Assembly (NCBI GenBank): GCA_902795045.1
Contig: CADBJU010000008.1
Location: 1-47,110 of the forward strand
DNA length: 47,110 nt
DNA from: Oscillospiraceae bacterium
GTDB lineage: Bacteria > Bacillota > Clostridia > Oscillospirales > Oscillospiraceae
Direction of reading: 5' to 3'
Positions 35,985 to 44,084 of the stretch are shown here, one piece after another. The stretch's first letter is position 1, and each line of letters opens with the position of its first letter. Position numbers and translations under genes: made by a program. The notes below the pieces were generated by a model that searched no databases, was not told the DNA's origin, and worked only from the letters and a program-made list of their open reading frames with translations.

Positions 35985-37139
35985 TTAATGTGCGCTTCGG
36001 CACAGTCTTTCATGTGATACGAACATGAAGACCAGCAGCACGGTCAGATAGACCGGGAACAGGCGAAGCGTGGTATGGGCGGCGATCCAGCCGAACAGCG
36101 GCGGCATCAGCGATGTGCCCACATAGGCGCTGGCCATCTGCACGCCGATGATGGCCTGGGAGCGCCCGGCCCCGAAGTGTGCAGGGGTGGCATGGATCAG
36201 GCTCGGATAGACCGGGGCGCAGCCGAGCCCGATGATAATGAGGCCCGCCAGAGCAAAGCTGTTTGCAAGCGGCAGGAACACCAGCACAAGGCCCAGTACC
36301 AGAATCCCCTGTCCCAGCCGCACCATCTGTGAGTCGTTCAGACGCATGGTGATAAAGCCGCTCACGGCCCGTCCGACGGTAATGCCGAGATAGAAAAGGC
36401 TGCCGTAGTGGGCGGCAGTCACCGCGTCAATGCCCCTCACTGTAACCAGATAGCTGCTGGCCCAGAGGCCCACGGTCTGCTCGAGGGCACAGTAGCAGAA
36501 AAAGCAGAGCATGACCGCCTTCGCCCCCGGCAGGGCCACGACCTCGGGCAGGGACAGTGCCCGCGTGCGCTCCGCTCCTCCCCCGCTGCCGCCGGGAGAT
36601 TTCCACAGCGGCAGGCTCAGCACCAGCGCCGCGGTGAGCGCAAGCTGCAAAAAGCCGATGACGCGGTAACCCATGCTCCAGCCGCGGCCGCCGGAGAGCG
36701 CCGCGCCCATGATGTACGGCCCCAGCGTCGTGCCGATCCCCCACATGCAGTGCAGCCAGCTCATATGGCGGCTGGCATAGTGCAGGGCCACGTAGTTATT
36801 GAGCGCCGCGTCCACACCGCCCGCCCCGAGACCGTAGGGTACGGCCCAGAGGCACAGAGCAAGATAGGAACGGCTACAGGAAAAGCCGAAGAGCGCCGCG
36901 CATGTCATCGCCACGCTGATGGCTGTCACCTTTCCCGCGCCAAGGCGGCGGGTCAGACGGTCGCTGAGAAGGCTTGAGATGATGGTGCCGACGGAGATGA
37001 TCATGAACACGCCGCCCGACCATGAAAGCGGGACTTCGAGCTCCTGATGCATGACCGGCCAGGCGGAGCCGAGAAGGGCGTCCGGCAGGCCGAGACCGAT
37101 AAAGGCCAGATAGATGATGGGCAGCAGCAGAGAAACCAT
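35985..37139 (-). CDS. Major facilitator superfamily transporter
   Basis: The protein has 384 aa with about 12 hydrophobic segments in two halves. Family signs are SDRLTRRLGAGKV after helix 2, the WAVPYGLGAGGVDAALNNYVA helix 4 region, and GLGCAPVYPSLIHATP in the second half. The helix 4 and PS(L)IH patterns resemble the sugar/fucose-type MFS group, but the substrate is not predictable. AGAGGT lies seven bases before the ATG at 37139; an in-frame TTG at 37145 is less likely. It lies between the radical SAM gene and the helicase, all on the minus strand with short gaps, so these three may form an operon. Confidence 0.85.
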   Translation of the reverse strand: MVSLLLPIIYLAFIGLGLPDALLGSAWPVMHQELEVPLSWSGGVFMIISVGTIISSLLSDRLTRRLGAGKVTAISVAMTCAALFGFSCSRSYLALCLWAVPYGLGAGGVDAALNNYVALHYASRHMSWLHCMWGIGTTLGPYIMGAALSGGRGWSMGYRVIGFLQLALTAALVLSLPLWKSPGGSGGGAERTRALSLPEVVALPGAKAVMLCFFCYCALEQTVGLWASSYLVTVRGIDAVTAAHYGSLFYLGITVGRAVSGFITMRLNDSQMVRLGQGILVLGLVLVFLPLANSFALAGLIIIGLGCAPVYPSLIHATPAHFGAGRSQAIIGVQMASAYVGTSLMPPLFGWIAAHTTLRLFPVYLTVLLVFMFVSHERLCRSAH

Positions 37140-37157
37140 ATCCAATACCTCTGATTT

Positions 37158-38027
37158 TTATAATTCGAACAGAGAAAGCTGTTCCTTTTTATCGGGCAGC
37201 TCCGCAATATAACGGAAGCATTTCTCCGGATCGTGGAGCACGCCGCGCTTCTCACATTCGTTATGGAACAGGCGCATGAGGGCCGCGCCGTGCGGACTGT
37301 TGACCTCATAGGCGTTTCTGTAGCGGCGGCGGTATTCGTCGCTCAGGCCCGGGAAATGCCGGTCGAGGGCGCGGTAGTAATACTCCCGGTCCCCTTCCCG
37401 GAGCGTGACTCCGGCGCCATAGCAGATGATGCCCTTTACATCCGCGTCAAAGCAGTAATCCAGGATGCGGCGGATGTTCTCCTCCGTGTCCGTCAGAAAA
37501 GGCAGGATCGGCGTCATCCAAACGACAGCGGGAATCCCCTGCCGCTGAAATGCCTTCAAGACCTCATACCGCCTGGCAGTCGTGCAGACGTTCGGCTCCA
37601 GAAGCTCGCTGAGAGCATCGTCGGCCACCGTGAGCGTCATCTGCAGGACGCTCTTTGCCTTGCGGTTGATGCTGTCAAAAAGGTCAATGTCACGCAGAAC
37701 AAGGTCTGACTTCGTGATGACCGAAGCCCCGAAGCCGAGTCGTTCGATGATCTCCAGGCAGCGGCGTGTGAGCATCAGCTCCTTTTCGCAGGGCTGATAG
37801 GGATCGCTCATGGAGCCGGTGGAGATCACCGCACGCTTGCGCCGCCTTTTCAAGGTATCCTCCAGCAGTTCCGGCGCGTTGCGCTTGACCTCGATATCCT
37901 CAAAGGGGTGGGTAAACTGATAGCAGGTACTTCGGCTGTCGCAGTAGACGCAGCCGTGTGTGCAGCCGCGGTACAGGTTCATTCCGTTCCGGCTCGACAG
38001 GAGCGTTTTTGCCTCCACAAAATGCAT
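37158..38027 (-). CDS. SPL-family radical SAM protein with C-terminal clamp-like motif
   Basis: The protein has 289 aa. The cluster-binding motif is GCTHGCVYCDSRS (Cys 22, 26, 29), directly after NLYR as in the spore photoproduct lyase-related group (Rv2578c-like). SMSDPYQPCEK and VVWMTPILPFLTDT follow. The last residues are KKEQLSLFEL, in which QLSLF matches the general sliding-clamp binding pentapeptide. This suggests recruitment to DNA polymerase clamps and a DNA repair role, but that is an inference. No experimental function is known to me for this subgroup. The ATG follows GAGGGGG; the upstream region to 38228 holds no gene. Confidence 0.82.
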   Translation of the reverse strand: MHFVEAKTLLSSRNGMNLYRGCTHGCVYCDSRSTCYQFTHPFEDIEVKRNAPELLEDTLKRRRKRAVISTGSMSDPYQPCEKELMLTRRCLEIIERLGFGASVITKSDLVLRDIDLFDSINRKAKSVLQMTLTVADDALSELLEPNVCTTARRYEVLKAFQRQGIPAVVWMTPILPFLTDTEENIRRILDYCFDADVKGIICYGAGVTLREGDREYYYRALDRHFPGLSDEYRRRYRNAYEVNSPHGAALMRLFHNECEKRGVLHDPEKCFRYIAELPDKKEQLSLFEL

Positions 38028-38227
38028 GCGGCCCCCTCATCTCCTTTTCGGCAGGATGCCAATACTATACAGGATTCGGCGGCGGGCGTCAAATGAAAAC
38101 GCAAAACGCCTCCATCATTCCGATTCATGCCGCACAAAAGTTGGGGTTTCCTGAGACAAGAACCGGACACCGCCGGACCTTACTGGTAAATATTTCTTGA
38201 AATCTAAAAAATTTTGAAAAAAAGAGC

Positions 38228-38256
38228 TTGACATTTTGTTCTCTTTCTGGTAATAT
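38228..38256 (+). promoter_or_regulatory. Consensus promoter of tRNA-Ala
   Basis: TTGACA (38228-38233) and TAATAT (38251-38256) are separated by 17 bases. Confidence 0.88.
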
Positions 38257-38269
38257 CCATCTTGCTCAC

Positions 38270-38345
<76 letters not shown>

Positions 38346-38358
38346 GGTACATTGAGGG

Positions 38359-38398
38359 AAAAAGTTCTGAATCGTAAAGATTCGGGACTTTTTTCTTG
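38359..38398 (+). terminator. Terminator of tRNA-Ala
   Basis: A 15-bp stem (38359-38373 with 38379-38393, one G-U rich region) with a GTAAA loop is followed by T-rich sequence. Confidence 0.85.
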
Positions 38399-38686
38399 TT
38401 TTTACGATGTTTTTGTTTCTGTCGTGTTGCGCTCTTATTTACTATGATTCCACGGCGTGTGGAATTCGTGTGGAATTGAGAAAACCGACAGCGCCGAAAG
38501 CCAGTCAGCGCGCGCTGTTTGACATGTCCCCCTGCGTTTTCGCAAATGCCAAAATAGAAAAACGCTGTTCTTTCGCAAAAGCCACAAAAGCAGAAAACTG
38601 TGTTTTTTGCTTTGCGAGAATGGAAAGATTCCGGGAAACCGCAAATCCGAGTGTTGGCAGAAAGCTGTTTTTTTGCGTGCGTACGC

Positions 38687-38821
38687 TTTCGTGTTCTTCC
38701 GGAAGATCAGGAGATGATTATTGCACATGCAAAAGCGATGGGCGACAAAAGTACCTCAGCCTTCTTAATCAGAGCCGTGAAAGAGACGATTGAGCGGGAT
38801 CTTTCAAAGCGGGATAGTTGA
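38687..38821 (+). pseudogene. Remnant of an RHH (Arc/CopG-type) DNA-binding protein
   Basis: The frame from about 38687 reads FRVLPEDQEMIIAHAK, then TSAFLIRAVKETIERDL, which has the strand-helix-helix pattern of ribbon-helix-helix proteins (compare FRVTPEEHE..AFILRAI.ETMERD). The open frame upstream (from 38600) does not look like protein of this family and there is no ribosome binding site, so the gene seems truncated at its 5' end. A terminator follows at 38864. It lies just past a tRNA, where mobile elements commonly insert. The stretch 38400-38680 holds no other gene I can support. Confidence 0.5.
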
Positions 38822-38863
38822 AAGCGTCTGGTGAGTTCGTTTCCGCTCATTTCGGCCACGTCA

Positions 38864-38908
38864 GAAACGCCGATTGATACAATGTGTCAATTCGGTGTTT
38901 CGTTTTTT
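38864..38908 (+). terminator. Terminator after the RHH remnant
   Basis: A long stem (GAAACGCCGA..TTGATAC with GTGTCAA..TTCGGTGTTTC) is followed by six T. Confidence 0.8.
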
Positions 38909-39223
38909 ATGCCCTGAAAGCCTTGCGGCGCAACGCCTCCAGTTTCTTGCCATTGCAGTATGTTTTATAGATTGAAAAAGAGAGGGTTTGAATCCCCTCT
39001 AAGGGCGGAAAGAAGATAACGTTAGCAGGGGCAAATAGTTTGGTTATAGGGGTTTCGTTTGGTAGTTAAAATTATTGAAGTTTTATCCTTTCGTGTTATT
39101 AAAGTAATCTTCCATTATGTTAAAAACAGTTAATTGACAACGTTTACCGCGAGGCGATTTTTTTCATGTTCAGGCCACCGAGAATTCCCATGTCAGTGTA
39201 AAACTGCCGGGCGCATAAAACTG
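38909..39223. other. AT-rich gene-free stretch
   Basis: No ORF with a plausible start was found. It is clearly more AT-rich than the core chromosome and leads into the promoter of the STAS gene. A TTGAC motif at 39134 and scattered -10-like hexamers are not at useful spacings. Confidence 0.4.
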
Positions 39224-39252
39224 TTGCAATTTTCATGTGAATTGTATATAAT
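39224..39252 (+). promoter_or_regulatory. Sigma-A promoter of the STAS-GT2/GH3 unit
   Basis: TTGCAA (39224-39229) and TATAAT (39247-39252) are separated by 17 bases, about 65 bases before the STAS start codon. Confidence 0.75.
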
Positions 39253-39318
39253 CCACGGCACCACGGCACGAACAGAATCTCAGATTAACTGATGACATCA
39301 CTTTAGGAGGCGACAAAT

Positions 39319-39619
39319 ATGCTGATGAATTTCAAAAGCCAGGGAAAACACTGCCCTGACCGTCACGCTTGAGGGACGACTGGACACCACCACCGCGCCG
39401 CTGCTGGAGGCGGAGATAAAGGACACATCGCCTGGCGTAGGAGCGCTGACCATTGATATTCACAGGCTGGAATATATCTCCTCCGCGGGACTGAGCGTGC
39501 TGCTCAGCGCGCAGAAGGTCATGTACAAGCAGGGCGAAATGAAGATTACGGGCGTCAATGATGCCATTATGGAGATCTTAGAGGTGACCGGCTTCAGCGA
39601 TATTCTGAATATTGTCTGA
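39319..39619 (+). pseudogene. STAS-domain (anti-sigma factor antagonist-like) gene with a one-base frameshift
   Basis: TTTAGGAGG precedes the ATG at 39319, but this frame stops after 17 codons. Skipping one base in the AAAA run at 39334-39337 joins it to an open frame running to 39619. That frame reads ALTVTLEGRLDTTTAPLLEA, then DIHRLEYISSAGLSVLLSAQ and GFSDILNIV, a complete STAS domain of about 100 aa with the SSAGL phosphorylation-site motif. STAS proteins bind anti-sigma/kinase partners in signalling cascades. As written the gene is broken. It could be a real pseudogene, an assembly error, or a +1 frameshift site. It precedes the GT2-GH3 gene by 37 bases. Confidence 0.8.
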
Positions 39620-39656
39620 CGGACGGCCATTTTTCACACAAGAAAGGAAGAAAAGT

Positions 39657-42239
39657 ATGTCAAACACCAAGTATCCGGTTTCTGTCGCCACGCCCTTCCA
39701 CAACACGAACCTGAAATTCTTTGCCAAATGCATGGAGTCTCTCAAAGGGCAGACCATCGGTTTTGAAAACATACAGTGGGTCATCACGGTACACAACTCC
39801 GAAAAGCAGTATCTGGACGCCGTAAAGGAGATGGCGGCCCCCTACCCCAATATGGAGGTCTACGAGCTCTATAACGAGTTCCGGACGGCATCCACACCGA
39901 GAAACGAGTGCATGAAGCATATCAAGAGCGATTACGTCTTTTTCCTGGATTCTGACGATTTTCTCTATCCGGAGGCGCTGGAGAAGCTTCATACGGCGAT
40001 GGAGGAGAACGGCGCAGAGGTAGGTTCCTTCCGCGAGGAATCCATCGAGGGAACAACAGGTCTTCAGGGCGTGGAGAATCTTCGTCTCAAGTTCCTGCTG
40101 GATCAGACGAAGCCCCTGATCGTCCTGCACCGGAACGATCCGGAAATGGAGCATTATCTGGACCCGCGCAATCTGACGGTGCATAAGATGTACCGTCTCA
40201 GCCTGCTGACCGATAATAATATCCGCTTCCGTGACAGAACCGCCATGGGCGAGGATGTGGTGTTTAATCTCAACTGTGCAAAGTTCTATAAGACCATTGT
40301 CGTTCTGCCGCAGTATATCGGCTACGGCTATTTCCTGAACGCCGGTTCCCTTGCCCAGACCAATCTGGCGGTGACCCCGGAAAAGCTGAACACCTTCCTG
40401 AGTGACCGCCTGGACTGGATTGAGATGGCAGTGCAGACCGGCCTGAACACGGCAAACATCGGTTGGCTGGGTCTTGCCAGCGCCGCTAAGCTCCTGTCGG
40501 CTCCCGGCCTCCCGGAGCAGTTCCGCCAGAGCTGGAAGGAGCGCTACATCCCCTACGCGCATATGTTCCCGCCCATGAAGCCCTCCAAGTTTTATAATGA
40601 AGCGACAACACAGGGAATCACGGCTCTTGTCCGCAGCTTCTTTGCCAAAGGCGGTGATTCAACAGGAGCGCGCAAAAATATTGATTATCTGTGGCCCGTA
40701 CTGGAGAAAAACATCGGGACGGACGTCGGCAGAAACTGGAATTTCGGCGCGATCCATACCTATGAAGCATACAAGAGCAATGTTCCGCTGACGACGTATG
40801 ATTTTTACGCGCCCCTCGTGGAGCTGACCACCCGCATCGGCGAGGTCAATATCTTCTGCGCTGACCCGCTGACAGGCTACTCCCTGAGCTCCGGCACCAC
40901 CGGGCCGCAGAAGCGCATCCCCTATACTGCCGAGCACCTGATCTCCTACGCCGCCAGTATGCGCGACATCCTTCTGGACGGGGAGCCCACCTTCGCCCTG
41001 CTGGAGAGCCTGCCGAAGGAGATGGAATATGTCGATCACACCCGTCTGGACTCCATCCTCGGCGCGGCGCTGAGCGTCATCCGCAATGAGCTTTCCGAAT
41101 GCTCCTATTCACGCTCTTTCAAGCAGGGCACCGTGACCGGCCCCGAAGAGCTTTTCTTCCCGGCGGAGACGATAGATCCCCGTTATGCGCGGCTGCTGTT
41201 CGCGCTGCTCGACCCGGATGTGTCCCAGATCGTCGCGCCCTTCACTTGGACGGTGCTGGATACCATACAGTACCTGGAGAAAAATTACGGGAGCATCCTG
41301 CACGATATGGAGACGGGCACCATTTCTGTTGATGCCGGTCTGCCCGAAGGAATGCGCAAGGCCATGGAGGACAAGCTGACTGCCTGCCCCGAGCGTGCCG
41401 CTGCGCTGCGTGCCGAATTTGAAAAGGGCTTTGAGAATATCATTCCCCGTATCTGGCCCAATTGCGGCCGCATCGTCGCCGCCGGCACGGGCGCGTTTTC
41501 CATTTACACCCGCAAGCTCCGCTTCTACAGCGGCGCGATCCCCATGAACAACGGCTTCTACGCCGCCTCTGAGGCGGTAATCGGCCGCAGCCTCCGGGAT
41601 GACAGCGACGAATATGTTCTTTTGACCGACAATGCCTTCTTTGAATTTCTCAGGCCCTCCGACAAGGAGCCGGTGGAGGCGGAGGCGCTGCGGGACGGTG
41701 AGGAGTATGAGCTTATCCTCACCAATGCCGCCGGGCTCTACCGCTACCGTCTGGGCGATGTGATCCGCGTCCTGCGGCGCGAGGGCGACGCTGTCATCTT
41801 CAGCTTTGAGTACCGCATGGATAGCCGCCTCCTGATCGGCGATGCCGTGGTGACGGAAAAGATGCTGGAGAAGGCCGTCGAAGCCTTTGAAAAACAGACG
41901 GGCACCGACCTTCGCGACTTCTGCGCCATGGTCGATGAGGACGGCGCCCTGACCGTTCTGGTCGAGCCCTTCGGCGCGGCAAAGACTCTCCCGGCTGCGG
42001 AAGAGAGGAGCAGTCGCATGGAGGAGGCGCTCTTCTCGCTCTGTCCGGCCTACAGGGCGGTGCGCGAGAACGACGGTGTCTCCGCCTGCAGGGTGCGTAT
42101 TCTGGAGCCGGAGACCCACCTTCTTTACCGTGACCGAAGAATGTACCGGGAAAAGATGGCGCCGGATCAGGTCAAGCCGATCCGCATCCTGAACACCCCG
42201 GAAACGCAGAAATTCTTTATGGCCCTTTCTGAGGGCTGA
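39657..42239 (+). CDS. GT2 glycosyltransferase - GH3 acyl-adenylate synthetase fusion
   Basis: The protein has 860 aa. Residues 5-240 are a family 2 glycosyltransferase: SVATPFHNTNLKFF.CMESL, VITVHNSEKQYLDAV and the metal-binding FLDSDDF (DSDD at 98-101). Residues about 345-860 match GH3 acyl-acid amido synthetases (plant auxin-responsive GH3 fold). They carry the ATP/AMP motif SLSSGTTGPQKR (411-420), FYAASEAV (motif II) and NAAGLYRYRLGDVIRV (motif III). The GH3 half should adenylate a carboxylic acid and join it to an amine or thiol. The GT half should use a nucleotide sugar. Together they could make an acylated or amidated glyco-product, but this is inference. AAAGGAAG sits before the ATG. 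It is co-directional with the STAS gene and ends at a strong hairpin. No membrane helix is evident, so it is cytoplasmic. Confidence 0.85.
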   Translation: MSNTKYPVSVATPFHNTNLKFFAKCMESLKGQTIGFENIQWVITVHNSEKQYLDAVKEMAAPYPNMEVYELYNEFRTASTPRNECMKHIKSDYVFFLDSDDFLYPEALEKLHTAMEENGAEVGSFREESIEGTTGLQGVENLRLKFLLDQTKPLIVLHRNDPEMEHYLDPRNLTVHKMYRLSLLTDNNIRFRDRTAMGEDVVFNLNCAKFYKTIVVLPQYIGYGYFLNAGSLAQTNLAVTPEKLNTFLSDRLDWIEMAVQTGLNTANIGWLGLASAAKLLSAPGLPEQFRQSWKERYIPYAHMFPPMKPSKFYNEATTQGITALVRSFFAKGGDSTGARKNIDYLWPVLEKNIGTDVGRNWNFGAIHTYEAYKSNVPLTTYDFYAPLVELTTRIGEVNIFCADPLTGYSLSSGTTGPQKRIPYTAEHLISYAASMRDILLDGEPTFALLESLPKEMEYVDHTRLDSILGAALSVIRNELSECSYSRSFKQGTVTGPEELFFPAETIDPRYARLLFALLDPDVSQIVAPFTWTVLDTIQYLEKNYGSILHDMETGTISVDAGLPEGMRKAMEDKLTACPERAAALRAEFEKGFENIIPRIWPNCGRIVAAGTGAFSIYTRKLRFYSGAIPMNNGFYAASEAVIGRSLRDDSDEYVLLTDNAFFEFLRPSDKEPVEAEALRDGEEYELILTNAAGLYRYRLGDVIRVLRREGDAVIFSFEYRMDSRLLIGDAVVTEKMLEKAVEAFEKQTGTDLRDFCAMVDEDGALTVLVEPFGAAKTLPAAEERSSRMEEALFSLCPAYRAVRENDGVSACRVRILEPETHLLYRDRRMYREKMAPDQVKPIRILNTPETQKFFMALSEG

Positions 42240-42263
42240 TACTAAGCCATTATATGAAAGCAT

Positions 42264-42322
42264 AAAACATGTGGCATCGGGCGATGCTTCGCATCCATAA
42301 TCGTCCGATGCCACATGTTTTA
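42264..42322. terminator. Bidirectional terminator between GT2-GH3 and ubiX-like genes
   Basis: A 16-bp stem (AAACATGTGGCATCGG with CCGATGCCACATGTTT) with a 24-base loop that itself holds a GCGATGC/GCATC mini-hairpin. T-runs or A-runs flank both sides. Confidence 0.85.
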
Positions 42323-42889
42323 TTCAGTTTCTTGCCATGGTCTGAACGAGTTGCTTTCTATTCCAAACTGAAGCAGTACCTTTCCAACCACATGCGCGAT
42401 CTGGTCCTCCATGGTATTCGCTCCGTTATAGAAAGTTAGCACCGGCGGCACTATGCTGCAGCCATACTCTGCCGCCTGAGACATGTTTCTAAGGTGGATC
42501 CTTCCAAGCGGCATCTCCCGAGGCACCAATACCACTTTACGGTTCTCCTTGAGGCATACATCCGCCGCTCTCAGGAGAAGGTTCTCCGCATAGCCGCTCA
42601 CTATTCCAGCCAGGCTTTTCATGCTGCAAGGAATGATTATCATTCCTTCCGTAACATAGGAGCCGCTTGCAATTACGGCCGCGTAGTCCTGCTCTGAATA
42701 CACATGGTCTGCAAGTGCATACAGTTCTTCGATTGGCTCATCGCACTCAAGCCCCCATGTCAGCTTAGCACCTTCAGTAACTATGAGATAGCTCTCACAG
42801 CCAGCCATATTCAGTTCTTTCAGCAGACTAAGGCTCATCCTTACTCCGGACGCCCCGCTTACGCCTACTATGATCCTTTTTTTATTCAT
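42320..42889 (-). CDS. UbiX/Pad1 family flavin prenyltransferase
   Basis: The protein has 189 aa with the family hallmarks VGVSGASGVRMSLSLL (FMN-binding loop), IIIPCSMKSLAGI, and VPREMPLGRIHLRNM. It prenylates reduced FMN with dimethylallyl phosphate, making the cofactor for UbiD-type decarboxylases. GGGGAGA lies upstream of the ATG at 42889; the longer frame to 43102 runs through non-homologous sequence and is rejected. No UbiD decarboxylase gene is present in the window, so it is an orphan here. It lies in an accessory, pseudogene-rich region and is more AT-rich than the core. Confidence 0.88.
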   Translation of the reverse strand: MNKKRIIVGVSGASGVRMSLSLLKELNMAGCESYLIVTEGAKLTWGLECDEPIEELYALADHVYSEQDYAAVIASGSYVTEGMIIIPCSMKSLAGIVSGYAENLLLRAADVCLKENRKVVLVPREMPLGRIHLRNMSQAAEYGCSIVPPVLTFYNGANTMEDQIAHVVGKVLLQFGIESNSFRPWQETE

Positions 42890-43139
42890 TTGAATCTCCC
42901 CAAATCTTTTTGGTAGTTTTGACCAGAATTGGCAACTACTGCCATAATCCGGAAACTTTTCAACATGCTTTTTCAAGAACAATTGAAGTGTGTGAAGGTC
43001 TTTACACATCAAATCAAGCAGATTTGTGCAGACTCCGGGTGGAATTGGGCGCAGAAATATTGACGTCTTGTGCTCTGTGTGACAGCCAATCTGGTTCCCC
43101 ACTCATCCCGCGGCAGCAAACCTCCCATGTCCAACAGGA

Positions 43140-43307
43140 TCATCCACAATCGGCGGCGTCCTCAATTCCTTCGTTCTGCCTGTCCACAGATGGGTGCCGT
43201 TCATGCTCCGTTGCGGGGTCATGCCCCATGGATCGACTCTTAGCGGCTTCCCATAAGGTCTGCTCGATCGGTTTCTGCTCTTTCGGTTTTGCTGCTCCTC
43301 TCGCCAT
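43140..43307 (-). pseudogene. Truncated start of a type I restriction methyltransferase (HsdM)
   Basis: A 55-codon frame starts MARGAAKPKEQKPIEQTLWE and AAK, closely resembling the N-terminus of HsdM proteins (MARG..KK..K.IEQTLWEAADKLR). It then departs from the family and stops. A GGAGG site and a good promoter lie upstream, so the 5' end of an hsdM gene with its regulation is preserved while the rest is lost or rearranged. The 200 bases between it and ubiX hold no recognisable gene. Confidence 0.65.
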
Positions 43308-43342
43308 GACACAGTCCCTCCTGCTTATAATAAACCTCTTTT

Positions 43343-43371
43343 ATCATACCACAAAAGCACGCTGAGAACAA
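43343..43371 (-). promoter_or_regulatory. Promoter of the truncated hsdM
   Basis: On the minus strand TTGTTC (43366-43371) and TATGAT (43343-43348) are separated by 17 bases. Confidence 0.65.
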
Positions 43372-43372
43372 C

Positions 43373-43426
43373 AAAAAAGCGGCAGACCCGACAGGCTTTT
43401 TAAGCTGATCCGATCTGCCGCTCTTA
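43373..43426. terminator. Terminator between hsdM remnant and FkbM remnant
   Basis: AGCGGCAGA (43378-43386) pairs with TCTGCCGCT (43414-43422); the A-run on its left becomes a T-run on the minus strand. Confidence 0.65.
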
Positions 43427-43491
43427 TCAGGAAATGAATTAATAATCCGTGTCAGCAGTGCCGGGGGTTATTTTTCCTCGTTGCTGTTCGA

Positions 43492-43842
43492 TTACGGCTT
43501 GCATCGCCCACAAGGAGAATACCCCGCGCTGATTATTTCATCCTGCGACCAATCCATGTCCTCACGGTTTTTGGGTTTGATAGCACCGCAGAGCATCCGG
43601 TATTCAAAGCTTTCAATATCCGCTTTCAGGAATGTGCAGCCTTCCGGTAGCAGATCGTCCAATGCCCAGAAAGATACCTCACCAGTTGCTCCGTCTGCTT
43701 CCGAGGCTATCGAGCCAAGTCCACCGACTCTGCTGTTCATACCCATGTGCTTCGTGGCAGAATCAACACCGCCATGTATTGCAATAAGCTTATCCCCCGG
43801 CAGATTCCACTCTTCCCTCAGTCTTGCGAAGCGTTTTTTCAT
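43492..43842 (-). pseudogene. Chimeric remnant: FkbM methyltransferase piece joined to an Ada-like zinc motif
   Basis: The 116-aa frame has FLKADIESFEYRMLCGA, the motif-4-like block of FkbM family SAM methyltransferases (IKMDIEG.E...L.GA). It then switches to NREDMDWSQDEIISAGYSPCGRCKP, which is the C-terminal half of Ada/endonuclease-type metal-binding finger domains. No ribosome binding site precedes the first ATG and both parts are incomplete. It is best read as fused fragments, though an expressed chimera cannot be excluded. Confidence 0.5.
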
Positions 43843-43997
43843 GGCATGATAGCCAAATCGTTCTCACAGAGGGGTATCGTTCAATTTGAGGCGGGGTCCA
43901 ACGTTACGGGAATGTATGCCCTATTTCATACAGCGCTTCTTGAGAAAACAACGTGCGCGGGAGATAAATGTAGATTTTTCAACGCTCAAGCAGTATA

Positions 43998-44084
43998 ATG
44001 TTCCTGTCAACAAATGAGAGCGGTGAGAAGAAGGCTGTGGTGGAGCAGCTCCATGACCGTTCCGAGAAGGACGGTGAGGCGTGA
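43998..44084 (+). pseudogene. Possible end of a phage holin-like gene
   Basis: A 28-codon frame (MFLSTNESGEKKAVVEQLHD, then RSEKDGEA) overlaps the amidase start in a TGATG arrangement. That coupling and the charged tail are what one expects of the holin gene that normally precedes a phage amidase. Homology cannot be shown from so few residues. The stretch 43850-43997 upstream holds nothing recognisable. Confidence 0.3.

Noticed and set aside
38092-38200. Short plus-strand frames starting near the radical SAM gene
   Set aside because: They lie in the upstream region of a convincing minus-strand gene with no start signals of their own.
38407-38793. A 128-codon frame MFLFLSCCALIYY... after the tRNA-Ala terminator
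   Set aside because: No ribosome binding site, no domain, odd composition, and the RHH-like remnant lies in another frame of the same stretch.
42997-43062. FHPES motif in a minus-strand frame upstream of the UbiX gene, as in class I glutamine amidotransferases
   Set aside because: Only five residues match; the surrounding frame stops soon and shows no other amidotransferase motif.
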